Shown here piece after piece: positions 54,308 to 64,000 of a DNA stretch of 64,000 bases (position 1 is its first letter; each line of letters opens with the position of its first letter). The stretch is taken from the NCBI GenBank assembly GCA_964036195.1, contig OZ038459.1:4027206-4091205 (forward strand), in the 5' to 3' direction. This DNA is from Sphaerolaimus hirsutus (Eukaryota; Nematoda; Chromadorea; Monhysterida; Sphaerolaimidae). Made by a program: the position numbers and the translations under genes. The notes beneath the pieces are model-generated. The model was given only the letters and a program-made list of their open reading frames with translations, ran no database searches and had not been told where the DNA came from.

Positions 54308-57300
54308 CCGCCATCGTTGTCCAGCTTCGCGCCGACCACGCCGGACTCGAACCGGTCGCCGCCGCAGCACTTCACCATGGGCGGGGAATCGCCGCAACAA
54401 TCCATGAACCAGTTGAGGCAGGCGGCGGGCGTGTTCGCGAGGTTGCCGCCCGAGATGATGTGCACCATTCTGTCGTATTTGTCGTTTGATGTCATCTCTA
54501 AGATTAGACCGGTGAGCGGTGGTTTTATTTAGGTATAGTATCCTCCAATAACACCCGCTTGAATAACACGCTGCCTTGAATACCCCACCCCATAGGCAGA
54601 TTGAGAGAAAATACCCCCCCTTGGATACTCCCCCCTCTGTGATATATGAAAAGGAGGTTGGGTTTATTTAAAAACAAACAAACAATGAAGTCAGACAGAT
54701 CAAATAAAGCTATGCCTTGGCTGAAAATACAGTGCAGTGTGTGAAACAAAAAATACAAAACAATATTAGCCTACGGCAGCGACGGCAGATAAATACCGTA
54801 TTTGCTTGAATAATCCCATTGGGGGATTATTATTTCGTCAGACATTTTTGAGGGGGGAACTATTCAAGGGGGGAATTATTCAAGGGGGGTGGGAATTATT
54901 ATTTCATCAAAAATTTCAAGAATTTTTCTATACTCTCCTTTCACGAAATATGCTTAATAAACACAATAACGTGCCATTTTTGTTAAAATTAGCTATAAAA
55001 AGTTAATCAAACTTTTTAAGGGGGGATTATTCAAGAAGGAATTATTATTTCCTCACTCGTGTTTCAGGGGGGGATTATCCGATGGGGGATTTATTCAAGG
55101 GGGAACTATTCAAGCAAATACGGTAATGTAATTCTTAGGATAAATAACTCCCCCTCAAATACTCCTACTAAAATAAGGAGACATCGCTCTAGATGCAGAC
55201 ATGCCGTATACAAAAAAGCACTGTAAAGTTGATGCCGGGGTAGTCGAACGAAACCAGAATGAGCGCTAAAAAACTCCCCTGGGGTCTTATTCGAGGATAT
55301 ATAGAAGTTTTTATATATTTTGAATGATTTTGTAGTGATGAATTTCCAGTCCACCAAATTGAATTCCGCGCCAAAACAAAAAAAGCCAACCCATAAAAAT
55401 CCAACATGCAGACGTGCGCCTACATGAACGCCGTGTCCGGCGACCTCTTAAACCAGGGCCTGACCAAATTAGAGCGCTGGCAGCAGACGCTCACTGGACA
55501 AGTGCGCGCGCGCATGCCCAAAAGGGAATCTGAGAGGAGGGCACATAGATTGTCCAGATTTGTGGACATGTTGACGGCTATGGAAACTAGGTATGGGGGA
55601 GTTTTTCGAGGGATTTTCTGGGGTTAATTGTGAAAGTGGAGAAAAAACATTTTTGCGAGAAGTAAAATGAGGAGTAAAAAGTTTACTTAACTTTCAACTT
55701 TTTTGTGTTTATTTTCAATCGGTTTCAGTTTGTGACGGGGAAATGTGTTTTTGAGATGAAAATCTCGCTCGAGACACGAACCGTAAAGATATGACTGGAG
55801 GCAGCAATGGTTGAAAATAAGTGTTAACTCGTTCGGTGAACTGAAGTGATCATGATTTCGAGCGCTTTTGCACTTTGAAGAACGGAAACACTTTTTCCCG
55901 TTATTATTACTCCTCAAAAGGTACATCTATCATCAGAATGGCGCTTTCGGTGTTTGTCTCTGGCACTTTGCCAACACAACACAAAAAATCCATAAACTCC
56001 GCCCACCCCGCAGAATCAATCTGATGCGCATAACCTATGGCAAATTCATTGAATTGGGTTTGTGCTGTTTCATTCCGGGAAAGTTTCTGGACGAAGGTTT
56101 CGCCAGGCTAACAGAAATTGAGGGGTGGCTCAAAAATGGAATCGCACCCCCGAGGCCCCTGCAGGTGCTTCAAGAATGGAGGGATATTTCCAGGTTCAGC
56201 GCTGGCAATTTATTCAGTATGAGGATGTAAAGCAGTGTAAATTCTGTGCGTGAATTGAGAAAAAAATATTTTTTGAGGTGAAGTGTGGAAACAATAACAT
56301 CCAGAGAAAAAAAACGGAAAGCCACCGCGCTCTAAATTTTTGGTTCTTTTTCATATGGTGCCATTTGAGGTTAGCTCTATGCGTTTAGAAACCGATGGTT
56401 CCTTCACACACTAGTTTGATTTTTTTCTACCAAAATCTCAAAATGTCTTAGAAACTAGTCACCTACTTTTTTTCAACCTGAATCCCCATCCTCAAATAAA
56501 ACCCCCACCAAAAATTGAAACACACAGCATGGCAATGGAATATTTCGACGAGCAAATTGCCCCACATTTGCGTCGCAAAGCCGCGGCGCTTTCGGAAAAA
56601 ATGGAAAATACTTTCAACGCGGACGCGGCTGCTTTGGCACGTTCGAGCAGCCCGAAAAACTCTCAAATTTGCTCCACTTCCAGGTGCCAGTGCACTTTGA
56701 TCAATGGTGAGGTGTTTTTGTTGGATATGGGGATAAACATTTGGGGATGTGGAAATTACCTAGGTTAAATAGTTTGAGAGTGATAGGTGTACAGGATTTG
56801 TAAGGAAGAGAATTGAGAAAGCCAGAAGACAGCCTTATTCAGTCTATTTGAATTCGTCAATGGTTTTTATTATTTTTGCAACATCTTTCCATCCAATACA
56901 TAGGGAGAGTTATTCAAAGGGGGGTGTCATTTGTCCGCATCCGGCCAACAGGGGGGGAATTATTCGAGGAGAGGCATTTTTTAAGGGGTCTAATTCAAAG
57001 ATATAGATGTGGTATTTTCACTCAATTAACCCCCTTTTATTAAAATGTTGACTCTAGAGGTTCTGATATTCGGTAGAATTTCGTCAATTTTGAAACCTCC
57101 CCCCTCAAATACCCCCCCCCCAGAATCCCACGACTCGCGCGCCGGAATTCTAGCAGCGGCCATCCAAAATTGCCAGTGCCATAAAGCGCAAAACCACGCG
57201 CATAGGAGGTCGGCGTCCAGTTGCAGGCAGTGCGAATTGGACGCTGCCAGGGGGGTTGAGGGGGGTTGCGCTGATGAGGGACTTGGCAATGGGTTAGATG

Positions 57301-60300
57301 GGTGTTTCGGGTTGCGGTTTTTTTTTTTTTGGGGGGGGGGGGTTGGGGGTGGGGGTTGGGGGTGGGTTGTGAGGACTTAAACTCGATTCGATTGATGACC
57401 TGAAGCCAAAAACTCGAGCCAAAACGCTTGGCTCGACCCGATGGTTGAAAATTATCTCTGTGTGACATGACTTTTGCCTAGTTCACTGACTCAACACCTT
57501 GACTAAACCAATATTTTTTGAAGCTGTGACTCAAACTCGTGACTTGTGTGGAGAATCCTGAAAATATTTTGAAGTGAAGTCATAAAAAATCCATCGCAAA
57601 ACCTCAAAAAAGTGACCACTGTCCACCCAAACTTCACTCAGACAATCCACAAACTCCACGGGTGGCGGGCTGCACAGATCGCGCGGCGGCGGCGGCAGTT
57701 CGTCCAAACTGCAACAGCCGCGCGGCTCAGACCCCAGTCGCAGCCAGGTGCCAGTCCCAGACCCTGTAAAATGCCCTGTAAAATGTCAAGTGTCATGCAA
57801 AGTGACAAAAGTCATGTAAAATGCCCTGCAAAATGGCAACCGAGTTGCCATTTTGCAGGGCATTTTACATGACTTTTGACACTTTGCTTGACATTTGACG
57901 TTTTACAAGGCATTTTACAGGGTTTAGGACTGCTCCCAGGCGGAAGCGATGCTCCGCGCGCAGTTGCATATACTCGCTCCGAAGAAACTCCGCAATGTGA
58001 GGTCAGAGTTGATCAAGTTGCACGCGAAATATAGGTGTGTGGTTGCGGAATTTTGGATTTTTTTTTGCATTTTGAGTTTTTGGTGTGAATATGTGTTTAA
58101 TTTGCGTGTAGATAACGCGCACCGTGTTGAATGCGCGATGGAAAGCATGCCCTTATTAAAAAAAACGTAAAAAAAATTATTTTATAATCTGCTTAATCTG
58201 AAAATAACGATGGGAAAATAGAATCTGTATCCGCTCAATACTACACTTATCATGACATTTGACACTTGACACGTGACTTCACACTTTACGGGGTGCGGGA
58301 CTGGAGGGGGGTTACGGAAGGGCCACACCCCTCCACCCCAATGCCCAAAATTGCCACCCCCTCAAATACCCCCCCCACCCAGAGACCAAGCCACGGCCCT
58401 AATGGTGTATAAAAAAGAACTCTATGCCATGCGGGCTACAAACCGTCGGGTAGAGTCCCGCATGCGGGACCAATTTAGACGGGCCAGTGCACAGGAGAAG
58501 TTACTTGAAGCCCACCACAGGCAATTTGATGAGCATAATAGGAAAATGAAAACGGTTAGGGGGGTTTGAGGGGGTAAGAGTGACTGATTTTTGGGACTAG
58601 ATTTGATTAGGAAGGCAGGCACGCTCGACAAATGCAAATGTATCTACCTAATGTTAATACTAATATATTATTATTTTAATTGATAAAATTGGATGAAACT
58701 ATTCATCGAAATGTTTTCCACACCATTCGAAGACCGCTATTCGATGGGCCATGGCAATTGACCAAATTTGGCAATTTTCTTTATAAAAGACGATGTCATA
58801 ATGACACGCTATATAACTTTTACTTATAACGTCAAAATTGGTTTTTCTTCGCCATTTGAGAAATAGGCACCTGGCAGTGTCTTTTCGTTACGATAAGTCC
58901 GACAAACTATACAACAATCCCTTTAACTTGATCGCAGATGTCTCGCAAAATGGCCGACTACGACACGCGCATGGCAAAAATGCACGACAGTTTGCAGCAG
59001 GTGAGCGGTGTTGCCAAGCTGGTGCCAGTCCCAGACCCTATGTAATGTCATGTGTCATGTAAAATACTCTGTAAAATGTCATGTGTCATGTAAAAGACTC
59101 TGTAAATGTCATGTGTCATGTAAAAGACCCTGAAAAAGGTCATGTGCAATGTAAAGGACCATGTAAAAGGTCATGTGCCATGTAAAAGATCCTGTAAAAT
59201 GTCACGTGTCATGTAAACAACCCTGTAAAATGTCATGTGCAATGTAAAATACCCTGTAAATGTCATGTGTCATGTAAAAGACCCTGTAAAATGTGATGTG
59301 TAGTGTAAAGACCCTGTAAAATGTCATGTGCAATGTAAAATACCCTGTAAATGTCATGTGTCATGTGAAAGACCCTGTAAACTTTCATGTGTGATGTAAA
59401 AACCCTGTGAAATTTCATGTGTCATGTAAGACCTGCAAAATTTCATGTGTCATGTAAAAGACCCTGTAAAATGTCATGTGCAATGTAAAGTACCCCGTAA
59501 ATGACATGTGTCATGTAAAATAAACCCTATAAAATTTCATGTGTGATGTAAAAAAACGTGCAAACTTTCATGTGTTATGTAAGACCCTGCAAAATTTCAT
59601 GTGTCATGTAAAAGATGCTGTATTTAAAATGTCATATGTGATGTGAAAAACCCTGCAAAATTTCATGTGTGTAAAATACCCTGTAAAATGTCATGTGTCA
59701 TGTAAGATGCTGGGCTTCAAGCAACTTCTCCTCCATCATATTAGACCCTGTATTTAAAATGTCATGTGTGATGTGAAAAACCCTGCAAAATTTTATGTGT
59801 GTAAAAGACCCTGTAAAATGTCATGTGTCATGTGGAAGACCCTGTAAAATGTCATGTTGTCTCATGTGAAAGACCCTGTAAAATGTCATGTGCAATCTAA
59901 AAGACCATGTAAAGTATTACGTGTCATCTAAAATACCCTTTAAAATGTTGTGTGTCCTGCAAAAGACCCTGTGAAGTATCATGTGTCCTGTAAAAGACCC
60001 TGTAAAGTGCCATGTGTCGGGTATAAGACCCTGCAAAATTTCATGTATCATGTAAAAGACCCTGTAAAATGTCATGGGCAATGTTAAAGACTCAGCAAAG
60101 TTTCTAAAGTTTATTCTATAGTATCCAAATCTTAATTTTTTATATTTCAATCTGACATTTTGTAGTATTTGATTGAAATATTGTAGTAACTCAATCAAAT
60201 ACTACAATTTGGATTTCATTTGACCTGCTGATCTATAGGCTGATGTAGGCACTTTTTCGTGAACAACATCTAAAACGTTTCAAATCCACACCAAACTTCC

Positions 60301-63300
60301 AGTAACAATCTCACTAGTACTTAAATACCCCCCCCCCCAGGTGAACAGCCGCAAAAGACCGTGCCACAGCGGCACGAGCAGCACCGCCACAACCAATGGC
60401 TCGGGCTATACCAGCAATACTAGCAATGGAAACGGCAGTGGCAGTGGTAGTGGCAATGGCAATGGACATGTGCATGGGCATGGGGACCATGGGCATGGGG
60501 ATCATGTCCATGATAGGGAACATAATGATACGAGTAATAGTGCGGGTAGGTGTTTTTTGGTGTGGGATTAAAAAGGTGCAGTAATTGTGCACTTTTGAGT
60601 TGAAACAAACAAATTTTGCTCGTGACACCAATGACCAACGTGTCACAAACAAATATTTTAAAAAGAACGAGGAGGTGTCTAGTAACATGGTCTTTCTTTA
60701 TTGGAACAATTGTTGTTTGAGTATACTCGGCGGACATGATTCTCTGCCCTCGCACTCATTTATGTCTCACGTTGGAAGCGTGCCAATGGTGATAAATCAT
60801 GCGATTTTTGTATAAAAGATGAAAATGTCATACCGTATTACCTCGAATTATCCCCCATTTGAATTAACCCCCCCTCGAAATACCCCCCCCCCCCTAAATT
60901 TCGGCTGAGGAAATAATAAACCCCCCCTCGAAATACCCCCCCCTAAAATAGAGTGTAACGTGGACAGACATGACAAATACCGCAGTTTGTGATCTGTACT
61001 ATGCAGAACACACGTTAAAACTGATGATTAAGTGTCGTTAGGGAAGGGTTTTTGTGTATATACAGTAATATATGCCTATAAACACATATAAATCTATGTG
61101 ATTGTTCGATTTTTCTACGTCTGCGTATGGGAAATTTCCGAAAATTTCTGGCGAAATAATAGACCCCCCCCTCGAATAAACCCCCCCTCGAATTATCCCC
61201 CCCTCAAATTTTGCTGGCGAAATAATAAACCCCCTGGGGGTATTTCGAGGTAATACGGTAGTTTTGAATAAGTTAACGTAAATGACTTTTTCAACTTTTG
61301 ATGAAAATTGGATCTGTAAAAAATCGTTTGCACGCTTCCAGCGGGAACCACGCGTGCAGGGTTTAAAGTGACTGGAGTATAACTATGACGTCATGATGGG
61401 GTGTTTCGTTCAGAAAAATGCATATCACGCGGTTCCGCTGTGTATATAAAACTCTTTTATGACCACATTATTATGGGTCAATTTTACGCATAATTTTTCA
61501 CGTTATTCATCAGAATATTCTAACACTCGCGACTCGTTGCGTGCACTCTGATCACTTATGTCTTTCTGAACTTTTGTGAAAAAAAGTTCACTTTAAATCC
61601 ACCCACAATCCATCTCCCCCAACCGCCACATCTCATGTATGCTTCTCTACCTCAGACGGGAGTCGCGGAGAACAAAGCGGCGCCCAGTCGCCCCCGCCCC
61701 AAGTACAGCAGGCGGCACGATCAAAGTCTGGGTCTAGTTCACCCCTGTCCATGTCTGGCGATACTTGCAGCAGGTGGGTGGGGGATTTTTTTTTTTTTGG
61801 GGGGGGGGGATTTTTGTGTGATTTGAGTAGATTGTACATGTAGGATTATGAATATGAAAGTGTGGTGTGAAAACAAGATTTGGTTTTTTATTGAAATCGA
61901 AATCATAAATCAGCCATAAAACGCGGTAAATCAGCCTTTTCAGAATAAGTTAACCAGTAACTACCAGTTCTGGGACATTCAAATATTGTATTCCTGTGAA
62001 CTAAAATGCCTTCAAAGCAGAGTTGTTCAAATACCGGTATTTTTGGAAAACGTAAACGTAAACGTAAATACCTTTTTCAAGTTTAAAGTATAAATACTAA
62101 AACGTAAGGTATTTTTAAAATACCAAGGAATACGTAAAAGAAAACGTAAACGTCAAAATTTCAAGAAGTAAATACCCCATATAAGCAGAGCTTCTGAAAA
62201 GACCATTGTTGTGACATTTTCAACAATGTATAATATTCATGATTTCCATCCACATTTTTCACTTGCATTTCATAGCAAACAAAATATCTTTTTTGAAATT
62301 TTTGTCTTTGTAAATGAATGTTGGTGCTGATGGCTTCGCAGTTTAGCAAGCTCTTGGATTAGAACACTTATTCATAAAACATTACATTTCTGCTAAACAT
62401 CAGCACGATATGAATGAAACAAAACAGTGAAAGGTTGTCTAATGCACAATACACACACATAAATACACACATTCCATTTTCTGCTTGTATTTATAGGTAT
62501 TAATATATTCATTCACCACACTGTTCACATTCAACAATTGACACATTGATTACATTTAAAATTGCTTGATTACTTTTATTTAGAATATTTGCGCTGTCAA
62601 AACGACAATTACACAACACAATTGGCATTATGTCCAATTGGTATAACTATTTACACAAAATCAATGTGACTGTGTAGTAATAGAGCACATTTGGCAGACC
62701 GTGGTTGGATTTTTACGTTTTCTCTGGTACCCGGGTAATTGTGCCAGGAAAACGTAACAAAACGTAATGGTATTTTTGGAAAACGTAAACGTAAACGTAA
62801 GTATAAATACCCGAATAACCGGGTATTTCGGGTAAACGTAAATACGTTTTTCCAACTCTGCTTCAAAGTGGATTTACGAGTTCCAAAGTATTTGTTTGTA
62901 ATTGTAGTGAAAAGTTTTTATTAAAAAAGGGTGATTAAAAATGACAAAATTTAAATAATCTGATTCTGATAAAAAAGTTAAAAAAAACATTTTGAGATGA
63001 AAAGTGCGGGATCGGCGGCGCCAGTTCAAAGAACAACTCACAACCCAGCCATCTAATCCCACCACCCGCCACAAGTCATGTCTCACCCTACACCCCCCTC
63101 TTCCCAGGTCGGGCAACTCCAGCACGGCGGCAGAAGGCTCCCGCTCGCCGGGCAGCTCGAGCAGCAGCGGCAACCTGAACGCGGACAACGTGTCCGGCCA
63201 CAATCAGACGCGCAAGCGCCGCGCCCAGGGCAAACTCGCTGGCGCCAAGGAAAGGAAGGTCGGCGCCAAGGGGCAGTTGGCGCTGGGCGCCTACAGGCTG

Positions 63301-64000
63301 CGCGCGCGCCGACACCACAGGAGGAGGCACCATCACGTGCACAAGGTTTGTCGGTGGTTTGATTGAGTGATTAGTATTTAAAAAACTGGCGATTTTGGGA
63401 AAATATAATTTAATAGAGTTTCAGAAAGTCTCTCAAACGAAAGCTATAATAAAATCTCTCTTGAAAAACCTTGGAAGATAGGTATATACAAATAACATCT
63501 ATAGTCGAGCTAGAGTATTTTTTGAGAAATTACCGAAAATCCCCTGGCCCAGACCCCTGTAAAGTGCCCTGTCAAGTGTCACGCAAACTATCAAAAATCA
63601 TGTCAACTCGAACTTGATAAAAAAACTTGATATTTTGCAGAATCTGATCGTGGCATCTGCGGGGTTGTGGCAATTACCAACTAACCAACAGAAAGAAACC
63701 CCTCCCAAATCCTCAATCCATCCAAAACCATGCAATAACCCATTTTCAGCGCGCATTGTGCAGCGGCAGCCTGACGGCGGCAATAAACAACCAAATTGGT
63801 CAAACTCAAATCCGCCGCGCGTCACACCGACGCACGAGGAGTTCCGCGGAAGCTGCCGCCGCGGCACATAGAAGGGAGACTAGACTGCACATGTGAGTGT
63901 GGGTGCTACTGTTGCAGTCCCGGAGCCTGTAAAATGCCCTGTAAAATGTAAAATGTCAAGTGTCAAAAGTCATGTAAAATGCCCGGTAAAATGGCAAACG
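54308..64000 (+). CDS. FBXO28: FBXO28-like F-box protein, continues beyond the window
   Basis: An F-box protein, expected to be a substrate receptor of an SCF ubiquitin ligase, probably nuclear. Exons: 54308-54511 (first ATG in it 54377), 55412-55590, 56014-56193, 56528-56683, 57642-57747, 57940-58034, 58383-58554, 58938-59000, 60341-60545, 61656-61773, 63108-63345, 63750-63892; phases all agree, about 596 residues so far and no stop. The F-box reads LPPEMMCTILSYLSFDVIS. The FBXO28 core follows: PKRESERRAHRLSR, LCCFIPGK, then EWRDISSMAMEYFDEQI across a splice junction. A coiled coil follows (residues about 310-420). After it comes an extension absent from vertebrate FBXO28: Gly/Ser/Asn-rich, a His-Gly run (HVHGHGDHGHGDHVH), then a basic His/Arg-rich part. 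The intron 57748-57939 is a family A element. The frame is open upstream of 54377 to the acceptor at 54307, so an earlier exon may hold the true start. Confidence 0.88.
54794..55125. mobile_element. TA-flanked foldback MITE, TTGCTTGAATAAT variant
   Basis: Ends TACCGTATTTGCTTGAATAA and TTCAAGCAAATACGGTA are inverted copies with TA tips. Arms hold GGGGGGATTATTCAAG repeats instead of the TATTTCGAGG of the main family. It lies in the first intron of the FBXO28-like gene. Confidence 0.8.
57124..57250 (+). CDS. Optional extra exon of the FBXO28-like gene
   Basis: A C-tract acceptor (ACCCCCCCCCCAG at 57123) precedes a Cys-rich frame (SHDSRAGILAAAIQNCQCHK…, …RSASSCRQCELDAAR). It joins in phase if the previous exon ends at the strong donor G|GTGAGG (56706) rather than at 56683. 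Its own end would then be CCAG|GGGGGT, which is not a GT donor. Without it, exon 56683 joins 57642 directly in phase. It may be alternative, non-canonically spliced or not an exon. Confidence 0.25.
57748..57939 (+). mobile_element. Family A introner: whole intron of the FBXO28-like gene
   Basis: A 192-bp intron beginning GTGCCAGTCCCAGACCCTG and ending CAGGGTTTAGGACTGCTCCCAG. Inverted repeats reach within a few bases of both splice sites. The interior is a tight hairpin: AAATGGCAACCGAGTTGCCATTT lies near its centre. The flanking exons join in phase 0 (…SDPSRSQ-AEAMLRAQLH), as in the homologous region of FBXO28. Confidence 0.82.
59022..60110. repeat. Tandem array derived from family A (about 1.1 kb)
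   Basis: Starts with the family A left end GTGCCAGTCCCAGACCCTAT, then runs through roughly 30 units of about 30-35 bp with core ATGTCATGTGTCATGTAAAAG and CCCTGTAAA. Units vary by small changes (GTGCAATG, TTTCATGTGTGATG). One internal segment (59620-59700) is repeated at 59750-59830. No right-hand terminal repeat is seen. It lies in the FBXO28-like intron 59001-60340. Confidence 0.8.
60831..61260. mobile_element. TA-flanked foldback MITE, TATTACCTCG variant
   Basis: Ends TACCGTATTACCTCGAATTA and TATTTCGAGGTAATACGGTA. Both tips carry the same change (TTACC/GGTAA) relative to the main family. TA tips, C-rich arms and a CTACGTCTGCGTA core. Lies in an FBXO28-like intron. Confidence 0.82.
62018..62860. 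mobile_element. hAT-like element with AACGTAAACGTA motif arrays
   Basis: An 843-bp element with ends CAGAGTTGTTCAAATACC and TTCCAACTCTG and a perfect 8-bp duplication CTTCAAAG (62010-62017, 62861-62868). Same terminal and GGGTATTT layout as 11404-12184 but with a different subterminal motif. In an FBXO28-like intron. Confidence 0.88.
63541..63610. repeat. Family A fragment
   Basis: CTGGCCCAGACCCCTGTAAAG followed by GTGCCCTGTCAAGTGTCA matches the left end of family A. No right end before the exon at 63750. Confidence 0.5.
63915..64000. mobile_element. Left end of a family A element, cut by the window edge
   Basis: CAGTCCCGGAGCCTGTAAAATG with the family's GCCCTGTAAAATGT motifs runs to the end of the window. 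It lies in the intron that begins at GTGAGT 63893, so it is inside the intron rather than defining it. Confidence 0.6.

Noticed and set aside
57040..57468. Minus-strand frame rich in Pro and Arg
   Set aside because: No supporting splice sites were found, and part of the frame is forced by the G-run at 57310-57365; the plus strand has a better, though weak, exon candidate.
59022..60110. CRISPR-like repeat array
   Set aside because: Units abut with no spacers, vary in sequence, derive from a transposon end, and the locus is in a eukaryotic intron.

Overview
The window is animal (metazoan) nuclear DNA. It has spliced protein genes with many short exons, ciliary, centrosomal and cell-cycle genes of metazoan type, and a very high load of small inverted-repeat transposons. 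Intergenic and intronic DNA is AT-rich, exons are relatively GC- and CpG-rich, and long C or G runs are common, often directly in front of 3' splice sites. I cannot name the species. Several introns coincide end to end with inverted-repeat elements, and at least one or two seem to lack GT-AG ends. That combination has been reported for the appendicularian tunicate Fritillaria borealis, so an appendicularian is one candidate; this is inference only.

Layout, left to right. (1) 462-929 (+): possible last exons of an unrecognised gene. (2) 1282-10025 (+): a complete 15-exon choline-transporter-like (SLC44/CTL) gene. (3) 10026-15639: no gene, filled with inverted-repeat elements. (4) 15640-30399 (-): a 22-exon gene for an SPD-2/CEP192-like centrosomal scaffold, with a hAT-type MITE sitting inside one coding exon. 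(5) 32096-34794 (-): a 7-exon cyclin-dependent kinase whose residues fall in exact register with human CDK2. (6) 34795-39628: no gene recognised, repeats only. (7) 39629-46961 (+): a FAM166/CIMIP2-like ciliary gene whose last intron holds a stack of nested elements, including a young LTR element that encodes only Gag and protease. (8) 46962-54300: mostly repeats, with two weak coding candidates. (9) 54308 to beyond the right edge (+): an FBXO28-like F-box gene with a long basic, His- and Ser-rich extension.

The most unusual theme is transposon-intron identity. Three inverted-repeat families (A, B and C below) form whole introns in four genes. Families A and B carry the donor (GTGCC...) in one terminal repeat and the acceptor (...CCCAG) in the other, so insertion would create a ready-made intron. 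Family C, one family A intron in the kinase gene and the MITE in the centrosomal gene appear to need non-canonical splicing. A second theme is a set of 13 hAT-type non-autonomous elements, each with a perfect 8-bp target duplication. Many have ends built of short tandem motifs that differ between subfamilies while the outermost termini stay alike.

All exon models were built by eye from splice signals, reading-frame phase and family similarity. No alignment was run.
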